The notes beneath the pieces are model-generated. The model made no database searches. It worked only from the letters and a program-made list of their open reading frames with translations, and had not been told where the DNA came from. Shown in pieces: positions 42,931 to 52,891 of a stretch of 64,000 nt of DNA (position 1 is its first letter; the number at the start of each line of letters is the position of its first letter). Source of the DNA: Siccirubricoccus deserti (lineage in GTDB: Bacteria; Pseudomonadota; Alphaproteobacteria; Acetobacterales; Acetobacteraceae); contig NZ_JACOMF010000007.1 of NCBI RefSeq assembly GCF_014283215.1, forward strand, positions 1-64,000, in the 5' to 3' direction. The position numbers and the translations under genes were made by a program.

Positions 42931-44179
42931 GACGCTGGAGATCACCGCGATCGGCGCCGGCGGCGATGGCATCGCCCATACCGCGGCCGGCAGCGTCTTC
43001 GTCCCGCAGGCGCTGCCCGGTGAGCGAGTGCACGCCCGCATCGCCGGCCAGCGGGCCCAGGTGGAGGAATGGCTGAGCGAGAGCCCGGACCGCATTGCCC
43101 CGCCCTGCACGCATTTCCCCGCCTGCGGCGGCTGCGTGCTGCAGCATTGGGCGCCGGCGCCCTACGCCGAATGGAAGCGCGCCCGCCTGGTGGAAGCCCT
43201 GGCCCGGGCCGGCTTCGCCGATGCACCGGTGGCACCGCTGGTGACGACGCCTCCCGCCAGCCGCCAGCGCGCCGACCTCGGGCTGGAACGGCTGCCAGAT
43301 GGCCGGGTGCAGATCGGCTTCCACCAGCGCGGCACCACGGCGCTGGTGCCGATGCGCGAATGCCATGTACTGCTGCCATCGCTGGTCGCCCTGCTGCCGC
43401 CGCTGGCCGAGGCGCTGCGAGGGCTGGAAGGGCTGCGCCGGCTCGGCTCGGCGGTGATCAACATGCTGGCCAGCGGGCCGGACATATTGCTGCGGACCGA
43501 TGCGCCGCTGACAATGCCGGACCGCCGCGCCCTGGCCGCCCTCGCCCAATCCGCCGGGATCCCGCGCATCGCCTGGGCCGGCAAGGGGGCGCGAGCGGAG
43601 GTGGCGGCCCAGTTCGGCCCGGTGCGGCATATGCTCTCCGGCGTCGAGCTGGTGCCCACGCCGGGCGCCTTCCTGCAGGCGAGCGTCCCCGGCGAAGCGG
43701 CGATCATCACCGCCATGCTGGAAGGGCTGCCGAGAAAGCTGCCGCCGCGGGCGGCCATCGCCGACCTTTACGCCGGGCTCGGCACGCTCAGCATCCCGCT
43801 CGCGGCGCGCGGCCGGGTGACGGCCTTTGAGAGCGTGCCGGAGGCGGTGACGGCGCTGGCCGCCGCCGCCGGCAAAGCCGGCATCCGGGTGCAGGCGGTG
43901 AAGCGCGATCTGGACCGCCAGCCGCTGGCCGGACCGGAGCTGAAGGGCTACGCCGCCGTGGTGCTCGACCCGCCCTATGCCGGCGCGGCGGAGCAGGTGG
44001 GGCTGCTGGCGCAGGCACGGGTTCCGACCATTGTCTACGTCTCCTGCAACCCGGTGGCGCTGGCGAAGGATGCGAAGGCGCTGCATGCTGCCGGCTATCG
44101 CATCGTAGCGGCTACGCCGGTCGACCAATTCCTCTGGTCGCCGCATCTGGAATCGGTGGTCGCCTTCACCCGTGGGTAA
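42920..44179 (+). CDS. rlmD: 23S rRNA (uracil-5-)-methyltransferase, RlmD/RumA-like
   Basis: A 419-residue TrmA-type m5U methyltransferase. It has an N-terminal TRAM-like beta domain (about 1-55) and Fe-S cysteines in PCTHFPACGGC (C-x5-C-x2-C) plus RECHVL. Then SAM motif IADLYAGLGTLSIPLA, VVLDPPYAGA, and catalytic VYVSCNPVALAKD. Whether it targets U1939 or U747 cannot be decided here. The first two codons are both ATG. Confidence 0.9.
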   Translation: MMPETLEITAIGAGGDGIAHTAAGSVFVPQALPGERVHARIAGQRAQVEEWLSESPDRIAPPCTHFPACGGCVLQHWAPAPYAEWKRARLVEALARAGFADAPVAPLVTTPPASRQRADLGLERLPDGRVQIGFHQRGTTALVPMRECHVLLPSLVALLPPLAEALRGLEGLRRLGSAVINMLASGPDILLRTDAPLTMPDRRALAALAQSAGIPRIAWAGKGARAEVAAQFGPVRHMLSGVELVPTPGAFLQASVPGEAAIITAMLEGLPRKLPPRAAIADLYAGLGTLSIPLAARGRVTAFESVPEAVTALAAAAGKAGIRVQAVKRDLDRQPLAGPELKGYAAVVLDPPYAGAAEQVGLLAQARVPTIVYVSCNPVALAKDAKALHAAGYRIVAATPVDQFLWSPHLESVVAFTRG

Positions 44180-44282
44180 TGGACCGCCGCACGCCGCTCG
44201 CGCCGGACGAAACCGCCGCGGAATGGCTTGATCGCGACCGATCCCTGCCCACCAATAAGGGACCCCCAGGGAGGGAATCGCC

Positions 44283-45269
44283 ATGACGCCCCATGCTAGC
44301 CGCCGCTTCATCCTCGGTGGCACTGCCGTTGCGCTCGCCACCCCTACCCTGCTCCGCGGCGCCGCGGCGCAGCCGGCACCGGCGGCAGCTCCCGCCATTC
44401 CGCAAGCGCCGGGCTTCTACCGCTTCAAGGTCGGCGGCTTCACCGTCACCACCGTGCACGACGGCTTCTTCGCCCGGCCGGTGAAGGATTTCGTCCGCAA
44501 TGCCTCGCTGGAGGATGTCCAGAAGGTGCTGGCGGAGAGCTTCCTGCCGGCCGAGACCATCCGCATTCCCTTCACCGTCACCTTTGTCGAGACGCCGACC
44601 CAGCTCATCGCCTTCGATGCAGGCAATGGCGTGACGCCGGCCGGCGCGACCCAGGGCCGGATGATCGAGAATATGCGCGACGCCGGCATCGACCCGGCGA
44701 AGGTGACCGCCGTCATCCACAGCCACTTCCACGGCGACCACGTGAACGGGCTGCTGAACGCCAGTGGCGGCGCAGCCTTCCCGAATGCCGAGATCGTGGT
44801 GCCTGCCGCTGAATGGGCCTGGTGGAGCGATACCGGCAACCAGACCCGCAGCCCGGAAGGCCAGCGCGGCAATTTTGCCAACAGCGCACGGCGCTTCGCG
44901 CCGTACCAGGGCAAGATCCGCCAGCTCGCCGAGGGTGCCGAGGCGCTGCCCGGCATCCGCAGCATTCCGGTCCATGGCCATACCCCTGGCCATACAGCCT
45001 ACCGCATCGCCGATGGAGATTCGCAGGCGATCTTCGTCGCGGATACGGTGAACCGACCGGAGCTCTTCGCGCGCCGGCCGGATTTCCACGCCGTCTTCGA
45101 CTTCGACCCGGTGATGGCCGAGGCATCGCGCCGCAAGCTGTTCGACCAGCTCGCCACCGATCGTATTCGCATCACCGGCTACCATTTTCCCTTCCCGGCC
45201 AATGGCTATATCGCCAAGGAGGGCAACGGCTACCGCTTCGTCCCGGCGGATTGGTCGAGCGCGGTCTGA
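44283..45269 (+). CDS. Secreted MBL-fold metallo-hydrolase (lactonase-like)
   Basis: A 328-residue metallo-beta-lactamase-fold hydrolase with a Tat-like signal (SRRFILGGTAVALATPTLL; cleavage near AAAQPA). Metal ligands are HSHFHGDHVNG, His in HGHTPGHTAYRI, Asp in IFVADTVNRPE, and His in TGYHFPFP. It resembles quorum-quenching-type lactonases and related MBL hydrolases; the substrate is unknown. GGGAGGG precedes ATG 44283. Confidence 0.9.
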   Translation: MTPHASRRFILGGTAVALATPTLLRGAAAQPAPAAAPAIPQAPGFYRFKVGGFTVTTVHDGFFARPVKDFVRNASLEDVQKVLAESFLPAETIRIPFTVTFVETPTQLIAFDAGNGVTPAGATQGRMIENMRDAGIDPAKVTAVIHSHFHGDHVNGLLNASGGAAFPNAEIVVPAAEWAWWSDTGNQTRSPEGQRGNFANSARRFAPYQGKIRQLAEGAEALPGIRSIPVHGHTPGHTAYRIADGDSQAIFVADTVNRPELFARRPDFHAVFDFDPVMAEASRRKLFDQLATDRIRITGYHFPFPANGYIAKEGNGYRFVPADWSSAV

Positions 45270-45310
45270 AGGAGCGCAGTGTCGAGGGCTGGCGGGGTGC
45301 CCCTTCCGTC

Positions 45311-45333
45311 ATGCGCGGGCTTGGCCCGCGCAT
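45311..45333 (+). repeat. Intergenic palindrome, family R3 copy 3
   Basis: ATGCGCGGGC-ttg-GCCCGCGCAT, a 10-bp perfect stem preceded by GTC and followed by CC; nearly the same as copy 2 at 33000. Confidence 0.65.
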
Positions 45334-45348
45334 CCGCCTTCGCAGCCC

Positions 45349-45413
45349 CTGCAGCGGAGTTGCGTTCAGACATGAACGCAACTCCGCTGCAGCCTGCTAT
45401 CTGTAGAGCGGGC
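45349..45413 (+). repeat. Dispersed repeat R1, copy C (strongest hairpin)
   Basis: A perfect 19-bp inverted repeat (45349-45367 and 45374-45392, arm CTGCAGCGGAGTTGCGTTC) around loop AGACAT. It is followed by CCTGCTATCTGTAGAGCGGG, which matches the GTTGTTTGCAGAGCGG part of copy B. Arms differ from copies A and B yet remain complementary, so base-pairing is conserved while sequence drifts. Confidence 0.8.
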
Positions 45414-45458
45414 CGGTGCTCCGGGGACGTTCTCCCCTGATCCGCTCCCGGTGCTGGA

Positions 45459-45476
45459 GGCCGGATCAACCCGGCC
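45459..45476 (-). repeat. Intergenic palindrome, family R3 copy 4 (short)
   Basis: GGCCGG-atcaac-CCGGCC followed by ATGAC; read on the minus strand it gives GTCATGGCCGGGTTGATCC, in line with the other R3 copies. Confidence 0.5.
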
Positions 45477-45562
45477 ATGACGGCCGTGAAGGAGCATCCG
45501 CGCCTGAAAACGCCGATCGGGAGCAACCATCCGGGACCCAGTACGGTCAGCCCGAACGCGCT

Positions 45563-46171
45563 CTAGAGTCCGAAGCCCAGGCGCAGGCCGAGGCTGTTCA
45601 TGCCCTCGTTCTCGCGGGCGCTGCCGGCATTGCTCTCATGGTCGAGGAAGAGCGAGACCGACCAGCGCGGATCGATCTGATAGCCGATCTCGCCGCCGAC
45701 CCGGAACAGCAGATTGCCGCCGAGACTCTTACGGTCGAGAGCATTGGTGACGTGCTTGCCGTCATTCACCGAACCGCCGAAAAAGAAGTCGAAGCGGATG
45801 CCATCGCCAGGCCGCAGCACGTCGCGGTACAGCATGGTCGTCCAGGTCAGGCCGAAATAGCCCTGGCTGGTGTAGCCTTCGGTATTGGCGCTGAAGCCGA
45901 TATGCGGCCGCGGCTCCAGCATCCAGCGATAGAGCGGCGGCAGGCCCGCTGTCAGCCGTGCCGGCACCGGGGTGACGAAGAGCAGCTCGCCATTGATATC
46001 CGTGCCACCTTCCTTGGCGCCGAGATCATGCCAGGAAGCGCCGCCGCGGATCTCACTGAACAACCCGGCCAGGCCCACCCCGGCATGGATGCGAGGCATT
46101 CCGTACTCCGCCCGGGCCGCCACTGGCAGCGCTCCGAGGATCGCCAACAGGCCGAATACTGGACGCCGCAC
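45563..46171 (-). CDS. pagL: Acyloxyacyl hydrolase / lipid A 3-O-deacylase (PagL-like)
   Basis: A 202-residue outer-membrane beta-barrel enzyme that removes the 3-O-acyl chain of lipid A. The C-terminal motif FLDHESNAGSAREN has the His-x-Ser pair and downstream Glu of PagL. The strand-rich body ends in LGLRLGFGL with a terminal hydrophobic residue. I place the start at GTG 46171 (RRPVFGLLAILGALPVAARA signal peptide), because GGAGG lies 6 bp upstream. An ATG at 46237 would put 22 extra residues before the signal peptide. Confidence 0.82.
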   Translation of the reverse strand: MRRPVFGLLAILGALPVAARAEYGMPRIHAGVGLAGLFSEIRGGASWHDLGAKEGGTDINGELLFVTPVPARLTAGLPPLYRWMLEPRPHIGFSANTEGYTSQGYFGLTWTTMLYRDVLRPGDGIRFDFFFGGSVNDGKHVTNALDRKSLGGNLLFRVGGEIGYQIDPRWSVSLFLDHESNAGSARENEGMNSLGLRLGFGL

Positions 46172-46252
46172 CGTCTGCCTCCATCGGGAAGCCGTGATTA
46201 TCGCCAAGCGGCAGCCGAATTCCCATCCTTGACGCAATCACGGAATCGGTGG

Positions 46253-46624
46253 TCAGACGTGGAAGCTCTCGCCGCAGCCGCAGCGGCCCTTCTCATTCGG
46301 GTTGGTGAAGGTGAAGCCGGCCGACATCGCCTTCACCTCGTAATCCATGATGGTGCCGATCAGGAACAGGCTGGCCTTGCGGTCGACCAGAACCGTCACC
46401 CCCTTGTCGGTGACCCGCTCATCCGTCGGCTCCGCCGCATCAACCCAGGTGAGGTCGTAGGACAGGCCGGAGCAGCCCTTGGTCTTGACGCCGATACGCA
46501 GCAGCCGCCCGGCCTCGCCGCCGGCATAGAGGCCATGCAGCCGCTCCGCTGCGGCCTCGGTCAGCTGCATCAGCGGCGGCAGGGCGCGACGCGCGCGCGG
46601 CGGGTTCGTCGTGGTGGTGCTCAT
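46253..46624 (-). CDS. sufA: Fe-S cluster A-type carrier SufA
   Basis: A 123-residue A-type carrier that accepts clusters from SufBCD and delivers them to apo-proteins. The three conserved Cys are in KTKGCSGLSYDL and GRCGCGESF. It has an N-terminal Thr/Arg-rich extension. It is the last suf gene, 15 bp after sufT. Confidence 0.92.
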   Translation of the reverse strand: MSTTTTNPPRARRALPPLMQLTEAAAERLHGLYAGGEAGRLLRIGVKTKGCSGLSYDLTWVDAAEPTDERVTDKGVTVLVDRKASLFLIGTIMDYEVKAMSAGFTFTNPNEKGRCGCGESFHV

Positions 46625-46639
46625 TCGCTGGCCCCTCGG

Positions 46640-47014
46640 TCAGTACATGTTCAGCGCGAGGCGGGCATCCTCGCTCATCCGGCTCTGGTCCCAGGGCGGG
46701 TCCCAGACGACCTCGACCTGCACGTCGCTGACGCCGGGGATCATTCGGATGCTCTCCTCCACCTGGCTCGGCAGTTCCTGCGCCGAGGGGCATGAGGGCG
46801 TGGTGAGGGTCATCTCCACCTTCACCTTGCCATCGTCCTCGATCTCGACCGCGTAGATCAGGCCGAGTTCGTAGATGTCGACCGGGATCTCCGGGTCGAA
46901 CACCGTCTTCAGCATGGCGATGACCGCCTCCTCGCCGATGCGCGGCGGCGCCGTCTCGCCCTCCGGTGTCCAGGCGGTATGCGTGGCCGGGGCGGTGGTC
47001 GACTCGTCACTCAC
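46640..47014 (-). CDS. sufT: SUF-associated MIP18/DUF59 protein SufT
   Basis: A 124-residue protein with the DUF59 core FDPEIPVDIYELGLIY and the conserved Cys in TLTTPSCPSAQELP. SufT helps mature Fe-S proteins under high demand. The start is GTG 47014 with AAAGGAGG at ideal spacing, overlapping the sufU stop by 8 bp. Confidence 0.9.
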   Translation of the reverse strand: MSDESTTAPATHTAWTPEGETAPPRIGEEAVIAMLKTVFDPEIPVDIYELGLIYAVEIEDDGKVKVEMTLTTPSCPSAQELPSQVEESIRMIPGVSDVQVEVVWDPPWDQSRMSEDARLALNMY

Positions 47015-47483
47015 TGCTCGCCTCCTTTATCTGCCCCGGGGCTGCATCGAGGGCGGCATTGAGGGTGTGCCAGGCCAGGGTCGCGCATTTCACCCGGCTC
47101 GGGAATTCATGCACGCCGGAGAGCGGCTGCAGCCGTTCCATCTCGTCGGCCAGCGTCGCGCCGCACTCCGGGCAGGCGCCGGTCATCGCCAGGGTGCGGA
47201 ACTGGTCGGAGAGCGCGTGCGCCGCCTCCTGCGACTTGCCCTTCACCGTCTCCGTCAGCAGCGAGGCGCTGGCCGTGGAAATGGCGCAGCCGCGGCCCTG
47301 GAAGGCGGCATCGGCGATGCTGCCGTCCGGCGCCAGCTTCAGGAACAGCTCCAGCCGATCGCCGCACATCGGATTGTCGCCGCGGGCAACGCGGTCGGCA
47401 TCCTCCAGCCGGCGGAAATTCCGCGGCTTGCGCCCGTGGTCCAGGATCACTTCCTGGTAGAGGTCGCGCAGATCGTCGAACAT
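47007..47483 (-). CDS. sufU: SUF scaffold/sulfur-transfer protein SufU
   Basis: A 158-residue IscU-fold protein. Zn/sulfur ligands are in NPMCGD, GRGCAIS and VKCATLAW. The insertion between the second and third Cys marks SufU rather than IscU. It contains an extra CPEC motif. SufU is the zinc-dependent sulfur acceptor of SufS. It begins 28 bp after sufS. Confidence 0.9.
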   Translation of the reverse strand: MFDDLRDLYQEVILDHGRKPRNFRRLEDADRVARGDNPMCGDRLELFLKLAPDGSIADAAFQGRGCAISTASASLLTETVKGKSQEAAHALSDQFRTLAMTGACPECGATLADEMERLQPLSGVHEFPSRVKCATLAWHTLNAALDAAPGQIKEASSE

Positions 47484-47511
47484 CAGCCCCCCGGGCAGGT
47501 TGCGAACCGGT

Positions 47512-48759
47512 TCATGCGAAGAACTCCCGCGCCTTGGTCAGCGCCTCGGCCAGGAAATCCACCTCCTGCGCGGTGGTGTAGAGGCCGAAGCTGGCGCGCA
47601 CCGTGCCGCCCTCGACGCCGAAGCGGCTGTGCAGCGGCTCGGCGCAGTGGCGCCCGGCACGGACGGCGATGCCAGCACGGTCCAGCAGGGTCGCCAGGTC
47701 ATGCGGATGGGCATTGTCCAGGGCAAAGGCGAAGACACCGCCACGGTCCTGTGCCCGCCCCAGCAGGGTCAACCCGTCGATGTCGGTCAGCCGCCGCATC
47801 GCATGGTCCACCAGCTGGCGCTCATGCGCCTCGATCGCCGGCATTCCGATGGCGGAGACGTAGTCGATGGCGGCATGCAGCCCGACCGCCTCGATGATCG
47901 GCGGCGTACCGGCCTCGAATTTCGCCGGCGGCGGCGCCCATTCGCTGCGCTCCATGGTCACCATGGAGATCATGTCGCCGCCGCCGAGGAAGGGCGGCAT
48001 GCGTTCCTGATGCTCCAGCCGTGCCCAGAGCACGCCGATGCCGGTCGGGCCGTAGAGCTTGTGACCGGTGAAGACGTAGAAATCGGCACCCAGCGCCTGC
48101 ATGTCGACCCGACGATGCACCGCCGCCTGGCTGCCGTCCAGCAGCACCTTGGCGCCGGCGGCCTGCGCCATGCGGATGATGCGCTCCACCGGTGCGACGG
48201 TGCCGAGCACGTTCGACATATGCGCCATTGCGACCAGCCCGACCTTGCCGTCGGCCAGCTTGGCGGCGACATCATCGAGGTCGATTTCGCCGGAATCGGT
48301 GACGCGGGCGACCCGCAGCGCAATGCCCTTGTCGTCCCGCAGCAGCTGCCAGGGGACGATGTTGGCGTGGTGCTCCAGCTCGCTGATCAGCACCGCCTGG
48401 CCGGGCTGCATGACCCCGCGGCCCCAGCTGTGCGCGACCAGGTTGATCGCCGCGGTGCTGTTGGTGGTGAAGACGATCTCGCGCGGATCGGCGGCGTTGA
48501 GGAAGCGCGCCACCGCGCCGCGTGCCGCCTCATAGGCCTCGGTCGCCGCCTCGCTGAGGAAATAGGCGCCGCGGTGGACGTTGGCGTAGCGCTCCTCCAT
48601 GCAGCGGACCATGGCGTCGATCACCGCGCGCGGCTTCTGCGCGCTGGCGCCGCTGTCGAGGAAGACCAGCGGCTTGCCGCGCACGGTCTGCGCCAGGATC
48701 GGGAAGTCCCGGCGGATGCGCTCGATGTCGAAGGAGGAAGCCAGTGTCGCGTCGTTCAC
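47512..48759 (-). CDS. sufS: Cysteine desulfurase SufS
   Basis: A 415-residue PLP enzyme providing sulfur from cysteine. The Schiff-base lysine is K234 in FTGHKLYGPTGIG; the persulfide Cys is in RAGRHCAEPL. The N-terminal FPILAQTVRGKPLVFLDSGASAQKP is typical. Start GTG 48759 overlaps the sufD TGA as GTGA. The frame is open to 48954 only as antisense-like run-through of sufD. Confidence 0.94.
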   Translation of the reverse strand: MNDATLASSFDIERIRRDFPILAQTVRGKPLVFLDSGASAQKPRAVIDAMVRCMEERYANVHRGAYFLSEAATEAYEAARGAVARFLNAADPREIVFTTNSTAAINLVAHSWGRGVMQPGQAVLISELEHHANIVPWQLLRDDKGIALRVARVTDSGEIDLDDVAAKLADGKVGLVAMAHMSNVLGTVAPVERIIRMAQAAGAKVLLDGSQAAVHRRVDMQALGADFYVFTGHKLYGPTGIGVLWARLEHQERMPPFLGGGDMISMVTMERSEWAPPPAKFEAGTPPIIEAVGLHAAIDYVSAIGMPAIEAHERQLVDHAMRRLTDIDGLTLLGRAQDRGGVFAFALDNAHPHDLATLLDRAGIAVRAGRHCAEPLHSRFGVEGGTVRASFGLYTTAQEVDFLAEALTKAREFFA

Positions 48760-50045
48760 GCCGCCGCCTCCCACCATCCGTTGACCGCCGCCTCCAGCGC
48801 CGCCCGTGCGGCGCCGTCCTGCACCACCTCGACCGCCTCGGCCAGGAAGGCTTCCACCAGCATGGACCGCGCCTTCGGCTCGGGGATGCCGCGGGCGCGC
48901 AGGTAGAAGAGCTGGTCGGCATCGATCTCGCCGACCGTGGCGCCATGGCTGCACTTCACGTCGTCGGCGTAGATCTCAAGCTGCGGCTTGCTGTCGATCT
49001 CAGCCTCGGGGCTCAGCAGCAGCGCCTGGTTCATCTGATAGCCATCGGTGCGCTGCGCCACCTGATGAACGTGGATCCGGCCTTGGAAGACCCCGCGCGA
49101 GCGGCCGGAGAGCACAGTCTTGTAGGTCTGCCGGCTGGCGCAATCCGGCGCCGCATGGTCCAGCACCGTGGTGGTATCGGCATGCTGGCCGTCGCGTAGC
49201 AGCTGCGCGCCGTTCATGTGGCAGGTGGCCTTCGGCCCGTCGAGGCTGGCGTGGATCTCGTTCCGCACCAGCTTTCCGCCGGCATTCAGGGTGAAATTAT
49301 CGTAGGTCCCCCCGGCCGCCACCCGGGCATAGAGGGTGCCGAGCTGGAAGGCGCGCGGCGATTCCTGCTGCAGCCGCACATGGGTCAGCGTCGCGCCCTC
49401 ACCGACCTCGATCTCGTAGACCGGGTTGTGCAGATAGCGCGCCTGCGCCGGGCCGGTGGCGGTCTCGATGATGGTGAGGCTGGCACCCGCTTCCAGCCGG
49501 ATCAAGTGGCGCGGGTGGAAGGCGGCGGGGCGGTCGGTGGCCGAGCCGAGGGAGAGCAGGTCGAGCACGCCGCCGGCGACGCCGGCCGGCACGGTCACCA
49601 CCAGCCCATCCTCGAACAGCATGGTGTTCAGCGCCGCCATCGGTTCCGCCGCAGGCCGCGCCAGTGCGCCCAGCCGGTCCTCCAGCGTGCCGAGCCCCGC
49701 GGCAAGGCTTGCCGCCACGAAGGGCGCGGCGTCGAGCGAGGAGAGGTCGTCGCGGAAGCGGCCGTCCTGGAACACCGCACGCCAGGCGCCATGCGGCGCC
49801 GGCAGCGTCTTGGCCGCGCCGAGAATGCTCAACGGCTCGTCAAAGCCGGCGTCGGCGACCTGGCGCAGGTCGGTGTAGTGCCAGGCTTCGGCGCGGCGGG
49901 TCGGAAAGCCCTGGGCGCGGAAGCTCTCTGCCGCCTGCTCGCGCAGCTGCTGCACCCAGCCCAGCCGGGCACCGGGCAGCCGCGTCCGCAGCCCGTCGAA
50001 GCGGTGCAGGAAGCCCTCTGCACCAGTGTGCAACGGTGCCGTCAT
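48756..50045 (-). CDS. sufD: Fe-S cluster assembly protein SufD
   Basis: A 429-residue SufBD-family scaffold component. The C-terminal SKPQLEIYADDVKCSHGATVGEID is the family signature, and the beta-helix core is visible around DHAAPDCASRQTYKTVL. It forms SufBC2D. Its ATG overlaps the sufC stop (ATGA). Confidence 0.93.
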   Translation of the reverse strand: MTAPLHTGAEGFLHRFDGLRTRLPGARLGWVQQLREQAAESFRAQGFPTRRAEAWHYTDLRQVADAGFDEPLSILGAAKTLPAPHGAWRAVFQDGRFRDDLSSLDAAPFVAASLAAGLGTLEDRLGALARPAAEPMAALNTMLFEDGLVVTVPAGVAGGVLDLLSLGSATDRPAAFHPRHLIRLEAGASLTIIETATGPAQARYLHNPVYEIEVGEGATLTHVRLQQESPRAFQLGTLYARVAAGGTYDNFTLNAGGKLVRNEIHASLDGPKATCHMNGAQLLRDGQHADTTTVLDHAAPDCASRQTYKTVLSGRSRGVFQGRIHVHQVAQRTDGYQMNQALLLSPEAEIDSKPQLEIYADDVKCSHGATVGEIDADQLFYLRARGIPEPKARSMLVEAFLAEAVEVVQDGAARAALEAAVNGWWEAAA

Positions 50046-50788
50046 GCCGCGGCCTGCACCGAGGCATAGCCCGATGCCTCCAGCTGCTGCGCCAGCTCCG
50101 GCCCGCCGGACTGCACGATGCGGCCGCCCATCAGCACATGCACCCGGTCCGGGACGATGTAGTCGAGCAGCCGCTGGTAATGGGTGATCACCAGGGCGGA
50201 GAAATCCGGGGCCCGCAGGGCGTTCACGCCCTCGGCCACGATCTTCAGCGCGTCGATGTCGAGGCCGCTGTCGGTCTCGTCCAGGATCGCCAGCCGCGGC
50301 TGCAGCAGCGCCATCTGCAACACCTCGTTGCGCTTCTTCTCGCCGCCGGAGAAGCCGACGTTGACGCCGCGCCGCAGCATGTCCTCCGGCATCGACAGCG
50401 CCTGCATCCGCTGCCTCGCCACCTTCAGGAACTGCATCGCATCCAGCTCCGGCTCGCCCCTGTGGCGGCGGATGGCGTTGAGCGCGGTGCGCAGGAACAG
50501 CGCATTGCCCACACCGGGCAGCTCGACCGGGTACTGGAAGGCGAGGAACAGGCCGGAGGCGGCGCGCTCCTCCGGCTCCAGCGCCAGCAGGTCGATGCCG
50601 TCGAAGGTCACGCTGCCGCCGGTGATCTCATAGCCCTCGCGCCCCGCGAGCACGTAGGAGAGCGTGGACTTGCCCGAGCCGTTCGGGCCCATGATGGCGT
50701 GGATCCCGCCGGCGGGAACCTCCAGGTCGATCCCGTTCAGGATCGGCTTGCCGTCCACCTCGGCGGTCAGTCCTTCAATCTTCAGCAT
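50042..50788 (-). CDS. sufC: Fe-S cluster assembly ATPase SufC
   Basis: A 248-residue ABC-type ATPase. Walker A GPNGSGKSTL, signature FSGGEKKRNEVLQMAL and Walker B LAILDETDSGLD are visible. It drives conformational change in SufBC2D. ATG 50788 gives the usual start MLKIEGL, 1 bp after the sufB stop. A TTG at 50797 has a better-placed AGGA and would add three residues. Confidence 0.93.
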   Translation of the reverse strand: MLKIEGLTAEVDGKPILNGIDLEVPAGGIHAIMGPNGSGKSTLSYVLAGREGYEITGGSVTFDGIDLLALEPEERAASGLFLAFQYPVELPGVGNALFLRTALNAIRRHRGEPELDAMQFLKVARQRMQALSMPEDMLRRGVNVGFSGGEKKRNEVLQMALLQPRLAILDETDSGLDIDALKIVAEGVNALRAPDFSALVITHYQRLLDYIVPDRVHVLMGGRIVQSGGPELAQQLEASGYASVQAAA

Positions 50789-50789
50789 G

Positions 50790-52283
<1,494 letters not shown>

Positions 52284-52290
52284 GGGAATC

Positions 52291-52770
52291 CTATTCGGCA
52301 ACGAGGGCAGCGGCGGAAGCGCCGGCGGCGGCCGGCGGGGCGCGGCGCTGGGGCGGGGGGCCCGCCAGATCGGCCAGGGTGATCCCGGACAGCGCCGCGC
52401 GGATGGCCTGGTTCACCGGGTTCCAGCGGCCGCGGACGGCGCAGATGTTCTCCGCCTCGCAGAGGCCGCTGCCGCCGTCGACGCAGGCGGTGAGCGCGAT
52501 CGGCCCATCTACCGCGACGATGACCTCCGACAGCGGCACCTCGGCCAGCGGCCGGGCCAGCCGATAGCCGCCACGGGCGCCGCGGAGGCTGTCCACGAGC
52601 CCGGCATGGCCTAGGCTTTTCAAGACCTTGGCCACTGTCGGCTCGGCGATGCCGGTTGACACCGCCAAGCCCGGCGCGGTCTGCACCTGGCCATCCGGCC
52701 CGGCGCCGTCATGCGCCAGCCGGGCCATGACCACCACGGCGTAGTCGGTGAGTTTCGAAAGCCTCAACAC
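52291..52770 (-). CDS. Rrf2-family SUF system regulator (IscR-like)
   Basis: A 159-residue winged-helix Rrf2 regulator. [18 protein letters not shown] and the helix [16 protein letters not shown] are followed by [12 protein letters not shown]. The [2Fe-2S] cysteines are arranged C-x7-C-x5-C ([19 protein letters not shown]), fitting the SUF-specific branch rather than classical IscR (C-x5-C-x5-C). A Pro/Ala-rich tail is added at the C-terminus. Start GTG 52770 fits the family start; the frame is open to 52851. It likely senses Fe-S status and represses its own operon through the palindrome at 52793. Confidence 0.9.
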   Translation of the reverse strand: MLRLSKLTDYAVVVMARLAHDGAGPDGQVQTAPGLAVSTGIAEPTVAKVLKSLGHAGLVDSLRGARGGYRLARPLAEVPLSEVIVAVDGPIALTACVDGGSGLCEAENICAVRGRWNPVNQAIRAALSGITLADLAGPPPQRRAPPAAAGASAAALVAE

Positions 52771-52792
52771 GGCCGGATCCCCTTCGCCGAGC

Positions 52793-52821
52793 TCAAATAG
52801 GACCAATCGGGTCCTGTTTGA
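52793..52821 (-). promoter_or_regulatory. Palindromic operator over the suf operon promoter
   Basis: TCAAATAGGACC-aatcg-GGTCCTGTTTGA is a 12-bp inverted repeat with one mismatch, 23 bp upstream of the regulator GTG. On the minus strand TTCAAA and TATTTG are 17 bp apart, a plausible -35/-10 pair, so the operator covers the core promoter. This is the expected arrangement for autorepression by an Rrf2 protein. The assignment is inference from symmetry and position. Confidence 0.65.
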
Positions 52822-52891
52822 AGGGGGCAGCCATGCGGTTGTTGCAGGCAAGGGTCGCGGCTAGCTTCTCCCTGGCAGCCGGGGAAGCCAC

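Larger units (their letters stand above)
45270..45562. other. Repeat-rich non-coding stretch between convergent genes
   Basis: Nearly 300 bp without a gene. It holds two R3 palindromes and one R1 copy (listed separately). The remainder, about 45483-45562, shows nothing I recognise. It separates the stops of the secreted metallo-hydrolase and pagL. Confidence 0.6.
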
